Assembly: GCA_963703745.1 (NCBI GenBank)
Contig: CAVPFL010000002.1
Coordinates: 496,001 to 560,000, forward strand
Reading direction: 5' to 3'
Length of the DNA stretch: 64,000 bases
DNA from: AP-15 sp963703745
GTDB lineage: Bacteria; Pseudomonadota; Alphaproteobacteria; ATCC43930; CGMCC-115725
Position numbers and translations under genes: made by a program. Of this stretch, positions 8,920 to 19,325 are shown in pieces (the first letter of the stretch is position 1; every line of letters begins with the position of its first letter). The notes beneath the pieces are model-generated. The model was not told the origin of the DNA. It was given only the letters and a program-made list of their open reading frames with translations, and did not search any database.

Positions 8920-8953
8920 AGCGTCCTTACGCCCCTTGGTGTAACTTACCGCA

Positions 8954-9739
8954 TCAGCCCTGGATCTCGGCGATGGCGCGCCGCAATTCGGCCGCGAGCG
9001 GGCCGAGCCGGTCGCGGCAGCCGTCACGGTCGCCGGCCTTGCCGGCCTTCTCCAGGCCGTCGGCGGCCACACCCAGACGGGTTGCACCGACCGCCTGCGC
9101 CGCCCCTTTGAGCCGGTGCGCGGCGGCCGCCAGGCCGGCGAGGTCGGCGGCACGCCACGCCGCGTTTATCGCCCACTCGGATGCGACGGCGCTGTCGCGG
9201 AACTTCCGCAGCAGGTCATCGATGCTGCCGCGGTCGTCGCCGAGCCAGGCGGCCAGCACAGTGCGGTCGATCGCGGCGCCGGCTTCAGCGAGCGGCGCCG
9301 CCTGAGCGCTGTCGCCGATCGGCAGCCAGCGCTCCAGCGTGGCGCGCAGCCTATCGATCGCCACCGGCTTCGCCAGATAGGCGTCCATGCCGGCGGCGAG
9401 GCAGTGCTCTTCCTCACCGCGCATCGCATTCGCCGTCACCGCAACGATCGGCGTGCGCGCGTCGCCGTTCCCGGTCTCCCGCGCGCGCAATTGCCGGGTC
9501 AGCTCGAAGCCGTCCATGCCCGGCATGTGCAGATCGGCGAGCACAGCCGCATAGCGCCCGGGTGCCCACGCCGCGAGCGCCTCGCCGCCGTCTTCGGCGG
9601 TGTCGGCGCCGAGCCCGAGCAGCTTCAGCTGGCGCACGAGCACCTCGCGATTGACCGGATGGTCGTCGACGACCAATAGCCGGGCCTCGGTGCCACCCCC
9701 TCCCAGACCCTCCCCCATCAAGCTACGGCATTCACACAT
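8954..9739 (-). pseudogene. REC + HPt C-terminal fragment of a multi-GAF hybrid histidine kinase
   Basis: This 261-codon frame holds a receiver domain (LLVVDDHPVNREVL; phosphoacceptor Asp in VLADLHMPGMDGFE; VAVTANAM; Lys in LAKPV) followed by a histidine phosphotransfer domain with the HRLKGAAQAVGA motif. It is the 3' end of the kinase gene lying at 11204-17351. An IS4-family element with its target duplication (1481 bp in total) separates them; removing it joins the two frames exactly, giving continuous SPLMGEGLGGG linker sequence. The current ATG at 9739 lies inside the element, so a free REC-HPt protein might still be made, but the kinase can no longer be one polypeptide. Confidence 0.85.
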
Positions 9740-11194
9740 CTCACTAGATTTTGTGGGTCGGTGCAGTGCATGCTGCTACATGGTGGTTTGGGGGAGAACC
9801 AAGGATGATGCCTTTGGAGCGGATTGGCGAGTTTGGGGATATCCGCCGAGCGGAGCGGGGTGCTTGGCTGTTTGACCGGATTGTTTCGACTGGATCTTTG
9901 GTGTTTCGCCGGGTTGGTGGTGACCGCGCCGGGGAGATGGCGGCGCATCGCTTTTTGGCCTCGCCGGCGGTCACCGCGGTTGAGATCATCCAGACGCTGG
10001 GCGGGCGAACGGGCGAGCAATGTCAGGGACGGCGGATCGTCGCGGTTCAGGACACCACCGAGATCAATTTTAGCGGACGCGCTCGGGCGCGTCGGGGTCT
10101 GGGTCCCGCTGGCGACGGGAAGACACCGGGTTTTTTTGTGCATGGGGTTGTCGCCGTCGATCGCGAGGATGAAGCCGTGGTCGGCTTGTTGGATGCCGCG
10201 ATCTGGACCCGAACCGCCGGCAAGCGGGCTGCCACGCGGCGCCAGCGTCGGCTTGACGAGAAGGAATTGCAGCGCTGGCTGAGCGCAACCGAGGTGGTTG
10301 CCAAGCGCGCCGCCGGGGCCAACCAGCTGATCGTGGTTGGGGATCGCGAAAGCGACATCTTTGCGCTGTTCGCGCGCCGCCCGGCGCGCGTCGAACTGGT
10401 GGTCCGTGCGGCGCAAGACCGCACGCTCGCGGATGGCACGCGGTTGTTTGCGCAGCCCGCGGCATGGCCGGCACTGGGCATGGCTGAAGTGCGGGTGGGG
10501 CCGCGCGGCCCGGGCGACAAGGGGCGTGTGGCCACGGTCACCCTGCGGGCCGGGCCGATCCGCGTGCGGCGACCGCATAATGGGGGCGATCCCAATGATC
10601 CCGAATACCGCGATCTGAGCTTGGTCGAGGCGCGCGAGGAACAGCCACCGCGCGGCACCGCGGCCATCCATTGGCGGCTGATCACCACCCTGCCGGTCGC
10701 CGATTTGGCGGCAGCCGAAGAGATTATTCAAATCTATCGGCTGCGCTGGCGCATCGAACAGGTCTTCCGCGCCAGCAAAAGTGACGGTCTGGAATTGCCG
10801 GACGTCCAGGTGCATGACGCCGACCGCCTGTTCAAGTTGGGGGCGCTGGCCATCGGCGCCGCGGTGCGCACGATCCAACTGGTCGATGCCCGCGCGGGCG
10901 GCCCCAGACCGGCCGCCGATGTTGCCGGCCCGGACACCCTGGAGGCCGCCGATGCGATTGCGCCAACTCTCGAAGGCAGGACGCCGCGTCAGAAGAATCC
11001 TCACCCGCCCCGCTCCTTGGCGTGGCTGTCGTGGATTGTCGCCCGGCTGGGCGGCTGGAATTGCTACTACAAGCCGCCCGGGCCCAAGACGATGCGCGCC
11101 GGTTGGGATCGGCTCGCGGCGATGGTCGCCGGATTCCACATTGCCTTGATCGTAAGTCATTGATAAATACGTATTATTTGTGTGAATCCCGTAG
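9723..11194 (+). mobile_element. IS4-family insertion sequence with 9-bp target duplication
   Basis: A 1472-bp element bounded by imperfect terminal inverted repeats of 16 bp: CTACGGCATTCACACA at 9723-9738 and the reverse complement of CTACGGGATTCACACA at 11179-11194 (15 of 16 match). The flanks carry the 9-bp direct repeat CCCATCAAG at 9714-9722 and 11195-11203, a length usual for IS4-family elements. It encodes one transposase. It interrupts the hybrid kinase gene, and its target is the loop of a palindrome that had 9-bp arms before insertion (CCCTCCCCC, loop ATCAA, GGGGGAGGG). Confidence 0.93.
9805..11163 (+). CDS. IS4-family transposase
   Basis: A 452-residue DDE transposase from the ATG at 9805 (GGGGGAG 8 nt upstream; an in-frame TTG at 9751 would add 18 residues). 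Catalytic landmarks are the first Asp in VAVQDTTEINF, the second in VVGDRESDIFAL, and the YREK block YRLRWRIEQVFRASK that supplies the Glu, all characteristic of the IS4/Tn5 group. The C-terminus ends WDRLAAMVAGFHIAL as in related elements. The gene is uninterrupted and fills the element. The complementary strand is also open across the whole element, so the upstream kinase frame reads through it antisense. Confidence 0.92.
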   Translation: MMPLERIGEFGDIRRAERGAWLFDRIVSTGSLVFRRVGGDRAGEMAAHRFLASPAVTAVEIIQTLGGRTGEQCQGRRIVAVQDTTEINFSGRARARRGLGPAGDGKTPGFFVHGVVAVDREDEAVVGLLDAAIWTRTAGKRAATRRQRRLDEKELQRWLSATEVVAKRAAGANQLIVVGDRESDIFALFARRPARVELVVRAAQDRTLADGTRLFAQPAAWPALGMAEVRVGPRGPGDKGRVATVTLRAGPIRVRRPHNGGDPNDPEYRDLSLVEAREEQPPRGTAAIHWRLITTLPVADLAAAEEIIQIYRLRWRIEQVFRASKSDGLELPDVQVHDADRLFKLGALAIGAAVRTIQLVDARAGGPRPAADVAGPDTLEAADAIAPTLEGRTPRQKNPHPPRSLAWLSWIVARLGGWNCYYKPPGPKTMRAGWDRLAAMVAGFHIALIVSH

Positions 11195-11262
11195 CCCATC
11201 AAGGGGGAGGGCTTGCTAACGCGGCGAAGTTGCGCCCCCGCCCCCTCGATGGGGGCGGGCTG
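11195..11262. repeat. REP-like palindromes in the kinase linker
   Basis: Just outside the IS a GC-rich palindrome-rich segment lies in the linker between the kinase ATPase domain and the receiver. One hairpin has 8-bp arms (CCGCCCCC / GGGGGCGG, 11238-11258). A second, split by the IS, had 9-bp arms (9708-9716 and 11203-11211). The segment is translated in frame as a Pro/Gly-rich linker, as expected of mobile palindromic repeats tolerated inside coding sequence. Confidence 0.6.
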
Positions 11263-14200
11263 GGGTGGGGGTGAGGCAACGTGCGAGCGGAGGGGTAGGG
11301 TGGGGGCAGATGCCGCTTCAAGCACCAGGGTCACGGTGAAGGTCGAACCTTCCCGCGCCGCGCTGTCGACCGCGACGTCGCCGCCCATCAACTGCGCCAG
11401 CCGCCGGACGATCGATAGGCCGAGCCCGGTGCCGCCATAGCGCCGCGTGGTCGAGCTGTCGGCTTGCGAAAACGCCTGGAAGAGGCGCGCCTGCTGCTCC
11501 GCATCGAGCCCGATGCCGGTGTCCTCGACCGCGAGCGTGACCCGCGTCCGCCCCCCGCCGAGCGGTGCCGTGCCGGCGCGCACGACGACCTCGCCGCGCT
11601 CCGTAAATTTGACCGCGTTGCTCAACAGGTTGAACAGGATCTGTCGGATGCGGGTCGGATCGCCGACGAGCGCATCGTTGGAGCCGGGCTCGATTTCGGC
11701 CCCTATTGCTAGACCCTTCGCATTCGCCTGCGGGCGCAGCGTGTCGACCGCACCCGCCACCAGCCCCGACAGAGAAAAGGCCGTCGTCTCCAGCTCGAGC
11801 CTACCGGCCTCGATCTTCGAAAAATCTAGCACATCGTCGATGATGCGCACCAAGGCCTGCGCCGAATCGCGCATCGTCGCGACGAGCGGCAGCTGGTCCT
11901 CGCCGAGCCCCTGCCGCTCCAATACCTCCATCATGCCGAGCACGCCGTTCATCGGTGTGCGGATCTCGTGGCTCATCGTCGCCAGAAATGTCGATTTCGC
12001 CTCGTTCGCAGCCTCGGCCTCGGCGCGGGCGGCTTCGGCCGCGTCGGTGCGCTCGCGCAGCTGGGCGATCAGCCGCGCGTTTTCGATCGCCAATACCGAC
12101 TGGCTCGCCAATGTCTGCATCAAACGGATGGCCTCTGGCGGAAACTCCCCCGCCGCACGCCGCTGCAGGACGAGCGCGCCGAGGATGCGCTCCTGGCCGA
12201 CCAGCGGCACGATCAGCGCGGCGCGGTATCCGGCGGAAAGGCTCATGTCGCGCAGCGGCGCGCTAGGCCGCTGTTCAAGATCGGCAAGCTGCAGCGGCGT
12301 GCCTTGCACCACCGCCTCGCCTATTGCGGTCTGGTCCTCGGGGATGTGCCGCTCGCTGAGCGAGCTCAGCAGCGCGTCGTCCCAGCCGAATGCTTCGACC
12401 AAGCGATACGAACGGTCCGTAATGTAGTAGCGGAACACGGCCCCAGCGTCGGCGCCAGTCATCCCGACCGAGCGCGTCAGGATCGTCGAAAGCACTGTGC
12501 GCACATCCAGCGTCGAGCTCACCGCCTGCCCGACTTCGCTCAGCAGCTGCAATTCCTCGACCGACCGCACGAGCTCTGCGGTGCGCGCGCGCAATTCTCC
12601 CAGCAGCCGCGCATTCTCGATCGCGATCACCGCCTGCGCTGCGAAATTCTCCAACAATGTGATTTGTTGGTCTGAAAACGGCCGCACTTCCTGGCGCTGG
12701 ACGATAATTGTCCCGAGGAGTGTGTCTTCTCTCTGCAACGCTACCGCGAGCCAGGTACGAATACCACGTACCTCTAAACGTTCTCTGGCTTCCGGAATAT
12801 TCCGATAGGTGTCAGTCTCGCGAACGTCGGCAATGTGGACGACATGCTCTCCGCGTGCGATCCGTTCGAAAAACCCGCCTTGGACCGCTGGGATGGGCCC
12901 GAGTTGTCGTAGTCTCGGCTCGGAAGCGGGATCGCCGCGTACGGCGACGAGATGAAACATCCCGCCATCGAACGTACGAACTGCCCCCTCATTGGCATCG
13001 CATAAGTTCAGAGCCTTCTCCACAATTGCGTCGAAGACCGGCGTGAGATCGCCGGGCGAGGAATTGATGACCTGCAACACGTCGGCGGTCGCGGTCTGCT
13101 GCGCCAAGGCCTCGCGCGTCTCGGTCAACAGCCGCGCGTTCTCCATTGCAATCACCGCCTGCGCAGCGAAATTCTGCAACAGTGCGATCTGCTTGTCGGA
13201 GAACGGCCGCACCTCTAGGCGAGCCGCGGAGATCAGGCCCAGGAGCGCCTCGTCTCGGCGCAGCGGAACAACCAGCAGGGTACGGATGCCGACTAGCTCG
13301 GCTGCGCTTCGAACAACCGGGTGATCGATTTCCGCGCAGTCGGATATTTGGACAAACTGCTCACCCTCAATTAGCCCCCGGCTCGCCGGCGAATCGGCAG
13401 CCCGGTACCCCTGCCGCAGAATATCGACGAATTCCTCCGGCACGGCGTGCGTGGCGACAGCATGTAAGGTCTCGCCGTCATAAAGCTGCAGGCTCCCGTG
13501 AGCGGCGCCGCATAAGCTGTGCGCCTTTTCCAATATCGAGTTGAACACTGGCGCGAGAACGCCGGGCGAGGAATTGATGACCTGCAGCACTTCAGCGGTA
13601 GCGGTCTGCTGCTCTAACGCCTCGCGCGTCTCGGTCAACAGCCGCGCGTTCTCCATGGCAATGACCGCCTGTGCCGCAAAATTCTGCAGCAGCGCGATCT
13701 GCTTGTCGGTGAACGGCCGAACTTCCTGCCGAAATGCAGTGATTGCGCCGAGAAGTGCCCCGTCTTTGCGAAGCGGCACAGTCAGGACCGTGCGGATGCC
13801 TCCGCGATCTATGAGCTTTTGATAGCCCGGAAGGTCGCGGTAGGCGTCGCCCTCGCGGACGTCCGGGAGGTGCGCGAGACGCAGGCCTCGGAGCAGCCCG
13901 CTCAAGTGCCCGTCCCCGTTACGCGGGGGCCGAACCGGATTTTGTCGCCAATATTCGGCGAAACTCGGCTCTGCGTGAACCGCGACGGGACGGAACGCTT
14001 CTCCGTCATAAATCACCAAACCGCCCATCGCGGCGCCGCAGAGCGTGTGCGCCTTCTCCAAGATCACGTCGAACACCGGGGCGAGGTCGCCAGGCGAGCT
14101 GTTGATGACCTGCAATACCTCGGCGGTTGCGGTCTGCTGCTCCAACGCCTCGCGCGTCTCGGTCAATAGCCGCGCGTTCTCCATCGCGATCACCGCCTGC

Positions 14201-16545
14201 GCCGCGAAGTTCTGCAGCAGCGCACTTTGCCGGTTCGAAAAAGCCCGCAGCTCCTTACGGTAGAGAATGATTACGCCGAGAAGAACATCGTCTCTACGAA
14301 GCGCAACGCCGAGCAGAGTGCGCATGCCGCCAATATCCCGCAGCTGCCGCAAGATTGGATTGGCGGCCCGGTAACTTTCGTCATCCGCCGCGTCGAGAAT
14401 GTGAACGACATCCTCACCGAGCAGGAGCCGCTCCGCTGCGCTGCCAGGCAGCGGCCGAAAGGGCCCTAATGCGCTCATCCATTCCATCAGGCGCCGATCC
14501 CCTTGCAGCACTTGCGAATGGAACAGCTGACCATCGAAAGTTGCGAGCTGGCCATAGGCCGCCTCGCAGAGGCGCATCGCCTTTTCGAGCATCGCATCAA
14601 ACACCGGCGCGAGGTCGCCGGGGGAGGAATTGATAACCTGCAACACCTCGGCGGTCGAGGTCTGCTGCTCCAGGGCCTCGCGGGTCTCGGTGATGAGTCG
14701 CGCATTCTCGATCGCGATGACCGCCTGCACGGCGAAGTTCTGCAACAGCGCGATCTGCTTTTCTGTGAAGGGGCGGACTTGTTGCCGGTAAATCGTGAAG
14801 TGGCCGAGCACCATCTCATCTTTAAGCAGCGGCACGCCAAGCGCACTTCGCGCACCACCCAGATCGACGATCGCGCGTCGGTTTGGCTCGCCTGCTCGAT
14901 AGGTGTCCGTATCCGCCATATTGACGACGTGTACGACCTGCTCACCTGCAAGAGCCCGGGCGGGTCCCGTGCCGGGACCAAACTCTGGAGGCTCGCGCTT
15001 CAAATAATCGGCATAGGCGCCAGGCACGCCCCGCGTGCTGACCGGGCGAAAGCGTTCTCCATCATAGATATGCAGCACGCCAAAGGCGGCCTCACAAAGG
15101 CTCGTCGCTTTTTCGAGCATCGCGTCGAAGACGGGCGTGAGGTCGCCGGGCGAGGAGTTGATGACCTGCAGCACCTCGGCGGTGGCGGTCTGCTGCTCCA
15201 ACGCCTCGCGCGTCTCGGTCAAGAGTCGCGCGTTCTCCATTGCGATCACCGCCTGCGCCGCGAAGTTCTGCAGCAACGCGATCTGTTTCTCGGTAAATGG
15301 CCTGACCTCACGGCGACCGGTGGTAATGGCGCCGATCAGAGCGCCGTCCTTGCGCAGGGCAACCGCCAGGGCCGTCCTGGTCCCGGCGTGTCGCGTCCGG
15401 TCCCGCCCGATGCCTTCTTGATACGCCTTATCCTTTGTGACATCGGCGATCTGCACCACACCTTCACCCTGTGCGACGCGGTCGAGCGAAGTGCCAGAAG
15501 CAAAGGTAATGGTTCGTCCGGCGTCGCCAACGGTCGAAGCGAGGACCTCAAAGCTTCCACCAGCGTAGGAATAGAACGAGCCGAAATCGGCCTCGCAAAG
15601 CCGTCGCGCCTTTTCCAGTATCGCATCGAATACTGGCCTCAGATCGCCCGGCGAAGAGTTGATGACCTGCAATACCTCAGCGGTCGCGGTTTGCTGCTCC
15701 AATGCCTCGCGCGTCTCGGTCAGGAGGCGCGCATTCTCCATTGCAATGACCGCCTGATCGGCAAAAGTGCGTACGAGTTCGATCTGGCGCTCGGTGAACG
15801 GCTCGACCCGCTGCCGTGCAAGGAGGATGACGCCGATCGGCTCCCCCTCCCGCAGCAACGGGACACCGAGCGCGGTTCGCACCTTGCCGACGGTAATCGC
15901 CTCTGGGATAGCGTGGCCCGGCGCCGCAGCAACGTCCGCGACATGGACCACCGCACGCTCGAGCAAAGCCCGCTCAGCGACTGTATCCGGATCGGGTTTG
16001 AAGATCCGGGCACGCGTCAGCGCACTCCATTCCGGCGATACGCCATAGTCGGCTGTCACGCGAAAGACCCCGCCGTCACGGGTGATCAGGCCAGCCATAT
16101 CAGCGTTGCACAGGCGGACGGCGGTTTCGACCAGCGTGTTGAGCACCGGCTGCAAGTCGAAGGTCGAGCGGCTGATGACCTGCAATACGTCGCTCGTCGC
16201 GGTCTGGTATTCGAGTGACTCTTGCAAGTCGTGGGTGCGGTCCCGCAATTCGTTAAGGAGCCGCGCGTTCTCCATTGCGATGACAGCCTGCGCCGCGAAA
16301 TTCTGCAGCAGCGCAATTTGCTTGTCGGTGAACCGACGGACCTCGCGGCGACCAGCAGTGATCTCCCCGATCAGCGCCCCTTCCTTGCGCAGCGCCACCG
16401 CCAGGGCCGTCCGCGTCCCGGCGTGGCGGGTCCGCTCTTGCGCAACGCCTTCCTTGTACGCCTCCTCCTTTGTGATATCGGCGAACTGGACCACATTTTC
16501 ACCACGCACGAGGCGATCGTGCGATGTGCCGGGGCGTGGTATCAC
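11204..16545 (-). pseudogene. Multi-GAF hybrid histidine kinase, central part (GAF2-GAF10, HisKA, HATPase)
   Basis: The frame is open leftward from an ATG at 16545. It encodes the end of GAF2, then GAF3 to GAF10, each tandem GAF followed by a near-identical connector (EALEQQTATAEVLQVINSS). After GAF10 come HisKA with the phosphoacceptor MSHEIRTPMNG and a HATPase with NLLSNAVKF, DTGIGL and GGTGLGLSI. No transmembrane segment is seen, so this is probably a cytosolic sensor of small ligands or redox state. The upstream half is out of frame because of a missing base at 16649-16651, and downstream the IS4 element replaces the receiver. The frame actually continues antisense through the IS to 9718, adding about 490 meaningless codons. 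Confidence 0.85.
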
Positions 16546-17351
16546 ACTGCGCCCGACATCGCCGCCGACGGTCGAGGCGAGAACCTGAAAGTTCCGGCCG
16601 TCGTACGACCAAAACGAGCCGAGATCGGCCTCGCACAGCCTTCGCGCCTTTCGAGCATTGCGTCGAACACCGGCGTAAGATCGTCGGGCGAGGAATTGAT
16701 GACCTGCAATACCTCGGCGGTCGCGGTCTGCTGCTCCAACGCCTCGCGCGTCTCGGTCAGGAGCCGCGCGTTCTCCATCGCAATGACCGCCTGCGCCGCG
16801 AAGTTCTGCAACAGCGCGATCAGCTTGTCTGTAAACGGTCGAACTTCCGTGCGATAGGCGGCGATATAGCCGAGCAGCACGCCGTCTCTATAGAGCGGCA
16901 CCGCCACGATCGTACGCGTGCCGGCGAGTTCGACGGCCGGCTGAATTACGCCCGCGGTCGCCGGCGGGCTCTCCGTGGCGAATGCCGCCAAATCGTGGAT
17001 ATGGACGTGCTCGCCCCGCGCCAACGGCTCCGCGAAGATCGGCAGAGGCCGGAACCCGCGGCGCAGGAATGCCGCGAAGTCCTCCGGCATCCCGCGGGTC
17101 GCGCGGGCGCGGAATATCTCCCCGTCGAAGGTCGCAAGCGCGCCCCGTTCGGCATCGCACAGCGTGTGTGCCCTCTCCAATATCGCGTCGAATACCCGGA
17201 GGAGGTCGCCGGGCGAGCGATTAATGATCTCGAGGATCTCGGTCGTCGCGGCCTGCTGGTCACGTGCCTCGCGCAGTTCGGTGGAGAGCCGGGCAATCGT
17301 CTCGTCCGGCGTCTCGGGGGTCGCGCGCGGTGCGGAAGGAAGCGAATCCAT
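16542..17351 (-). pseudogene. Multi-GAF hybrid histidine kinase, N-terminal part (GAF1 and start of GAF2)
   Basis: A 269-codon frame beginning MDSLPSAPRATPETPDETI, a short coiled coil, then GAF1 and the connector to GAF2. At 16649-16651 the plus strand reads CCTTTCG where the parallel repeats have CCTTTTCG; the missing T shifts the frame, and the real GAF2 sequence continues in the frame of the 16545 ORF. Restoring that base and removing the IS gives one gene of 2306 codons: 10 GAF, HisKA, HATPase, REC and HPt. A sequencing or assembly indel in the short homopolymer is a fair alternative to true decay. Confidence 0.82.
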
Positions 17352-17481
17352 CGAGGCTCCTCGCTGGTGCGGAACGCGCCAGGCTATCGCATTGTCGTAT
17401 TGCGGGCGTGTCGCGCTGGAGCCGCTTTTGTATCATCTGTATCGCTGGGGACCCCTGGTTCCGAAGCGGGAGTAGTCGCAA

Positions 17482-17904
17482 ATGTCGCAACAAAAGGAAT
17501 TGCTGCGGGAGCTGGCTGCGGCCCACAACTCGGGCGTCCCCGATCGCATCAGCGATTGGTTCACCGAGGACTTCCGGCTGCACGAGCCAGGCGCGCCGGC
17601 TCTGCCGATGGGACATGAGGGGGCCCGGCAGATGCGAGCGCGGTTCAGAATGCTGACGCCGCCGATTGAACTCGAGATTCTCGATTTGATCGAGGAGGGC
17701 GACCGGGTCGCCGTGCGCTGGCAGCTGATCGCGACCTATGAGGGCAGACCCTTTGAACAATCGATCATGGCAATCTATCGCTTTGAGAATGGCCGCATCG
17801 CCGAGGATTGGGGCATCTCGATCCGGGCACCATGGCCTGAGGGCGCAGGACCGTTGTCCGCGGCTCCGCTCGATGCTGGAAACTCGAAATCCGGTGGGGC
17901 TTAA
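17482..17904 (+). CDS. SnoaL-like/NTF2-fold protein
   Basis: A 140-residue protein with the NTF2-like pattern of SnoaL-type ester cyclases: an N-terminal helix ending in ISDWFTEDFRLHEP, GHEGARQMRARF, a central RVAVRWQLIATYEGRPF and a terminal IYRFENGRIAEDWG. Such proteins act as small-molecule cyclases, isomerases or hydrolases. The ATG at 17482 follows AAATG-type sequence with a weak upstream purine tract. It is divergent from the kinase gene and stands alone. Function beyond the fold is not known. Confidence 0.72.
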   Translation: MSQQKELLRELAAAHNSGVPDRISDWFTEDFRLHEPGAPALPMGHEGARQMRARFRMLTPPIELEILDLIEEGDRVAVRWQLIATYEGRPFEQSIMAIYRFENGRIAEDWGISIRAPWPEGAGPLSAAPLDAGNSKSGGA

Positions 17905-18024
17905 CCCCGCGACTCGCGGACGCTGGCCTCACCCGCTCTCAGGAAGGCCCGCGCTGCCAGTCGATCGCCATGAGACGACAATGTAGCGAGTATTAACCCG
18001 ACTTCGGCCGCGGCATCACCCAAA

Positions 18025-18219
18025 TCATCGAGAAGCAATACGCCGCAATCCGTTTGCACAGAGGGGGTCTTTGGTTAGAATTATCCGCCCTTCGGCAACG
18101 GCTTCAGCAAGCAGAGCTCGGTCGCCCGGATCTGCCGCTCGCTCGCCCAGATAGGCGACATCGTAGCCGGCAGCCCGCATCGCCTGCGCCACAATGTTGG
18201 AATCGACGAGAAAGCGCAC
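18025..18219 (-). pseudogene. DUF5615 (PIN-like) toxin, truncated
   Basis: Sixty-four residues beginning MRFLVDSNIVAQAM, with the family pattern of an N-terminal Asp, a central AGYDVAYLGE and the GRIILTKD motif, after which the sequence degenerates (PLCANGLRRIASR) and stops. Intact DUF5615 proteins run to about 110 residues, so the C-terminal half is missing. It starts 18 nt after the DUF433 gene, the usual partner order. It is probably an inactive toxin. Confidence 0.65.
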
Positions 18220-18237
18220 GCTACTTGGCGGCGATCG

Positions 18238-18474
18238 TCAGACCTGCTGCAGCGCTAACTCACTCAGACGCGCGGCGTATAACAGACAGGCGTCGATATC
18301 CGCCGGCTCGAGCACGGGATACGCTTCCAGAACGGCCTCCCGGCTGGCACCCTTGGCGAGCATGGTCAACACCATAGACGGGGTGACACGTCGACCCCTG
18401 ATCACGGGCTTGCCACCCATTTTCTCGGGGTCGGCGGCGATGCGAGCAAGGAGATCAGCTTCGTCCATCCTCAA
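18238..18474 (-). CDS. DUF433 antitoxin-like protein
   Basis: A 78-residue protein matching DUF433: DPEKMGGKPVIRGRRVTPSM followed by LAKGASREAVLEAYPVLEPADIDACLLYAA. DUF433 has a winged-helix-like fold and is typically paired with DUF5615 as an antitoxin. The gene is intact although its downstream partner is truncated, a common end state when a toxin is lost first. Confidence 0.8.
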   Translation of the reverse strand: MRMDEADLLARIAADPEKMGGKPVIRGRRVTPSMVLTMLAKGASREAVLEAYPVLEPADIDACLLYAARLSELALQQV

Positions 18475-18569
18475 AGCTTAACATGGGCACCCCCTCCGTG
18501 AAACATTGCGTCTCGCCTCAGCCTTGCGCTCGCCGAGGGGTGACCAGCAGGTCGGCTCCTGGCGGCGCG

Positions 18570-18986
18570 TCACGCGGCTCTTAGCACGTTGACGCCGAGG
18601 CGCTCGGCGGCATCGCACAAATCGCCATCCTTGGAGGCAAGCGGGATGCCGAGCCGCATCGCCAGCTCCAGGTAGGCAGCATCATAAGCCGTCAGCCGCT
18701 CCTCCCGCGCAAGATCGAGCACGCGGGTGAAAGCGCGTACCGAGGTTTCCCCGTCGACAACAATCTCGAGCATCTCCAGCAGAGCAATGAGTTCCGCGCT
18801 TTCGGCAGGGGTAATTCGTCCGCGGCGTTCAGCCAGCGCGAGTACATTGGCGACTTCCAGATGCCAGAGGCTCGGTACCGCGGCGGCATCGGTCTGAACC
18901 CGCTCCAGTAGGTTGGCTGTGGCTTCGGTCCGTTCGTCCCGGAAGCACCAAGCCAGGGCGACGGAAGCATCAATCACTAGCTCCAT
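18570..18986 (-). CDS. vapC: VapC-type PIN-domain toxin
   Basis: A 138-residue PIN-domain ribonuclease. Conserved acidic residues lie in MELVIDASVALAWCF (Asp6), the Glu of LEVANVLALA, and the C-terminal pair in LTAYDAAYLELA and LASKDGDLCDAA. The start at 18986 is chosen because its ATG shares one base with the stop of the antitoxin gene (TGATG), indicating coupled translation; the frame is open further upstream but only through shadow sequence. Expected to cleave tRNA or other RNA when free of its antitoxin. Confidence 0.87.
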   Translation of the reverse strand: MELVIDASVALAWCFRDERTEATANLLERVQTDAAAVPSLWHLEVANVLALAERRGRITPAESAELIALLEMLEIVVDGETSVRAFTRVLDLAREERLTAYDAAYLELAMRLGIPLASKDGDLCDAAERLGVNVLRAA

Positions 18987-19231
18987 CACCGCCGACCTTC
19001 GCTGATCAGCTGTTTTACGGGAACATCCAGGGTGTGGCCGTCGGCAAACGCCTTGAGCCGCTTGATCGCCTCGCGGCGACGATCGGGGCCGGTGCGCGCG
19101 ATCGGCACGAGCCGTGCGATCGGCCGCCCATGCCTGGTGATCGTGAAGCTCTCGCCGCGAGTGACTCTTTCGAGTAGCGCGGGCAGGTGCGTCTTTGCCT
19201 CGTAGGCGCCGATATCCTCGGGCATCGGCAT
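18986..19231 (-). CDS. Phd/YefM-type antitoxin
   Basis: An 81-residue antitoxin beginning MPMPEDIGAYEAKTHLPALL, with the Phd signature RVTRGESFTITRHGRPIARLVP and an acidic/basic C-terminal tail (KRLKAFADGHTLDVPVKQLI) that would wrap around the PIN toxin. It is transcribed first and overlaps the toxin start by one base. A Phd-type antitoxin with a VapC toxin is a common mixed pairing. Confidence 0.87.
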   Translation of the reverse strand: MPMPEDIGAYEAKTHLPALLERVTRGESFTITRHGRPIARLVPIARTGPDRRREAIKRLKAFADGHTLDVPVKQLISEGRR

Positions 19232-19325
19232 CGATCCGACTGGTCTTACACCAGTCTAAAATACACGAAGGACACCTGCCGTCAATCCCGTGAGGCTCTC
19301 GCATCCTATTGGCGGGTCGTGGCCG

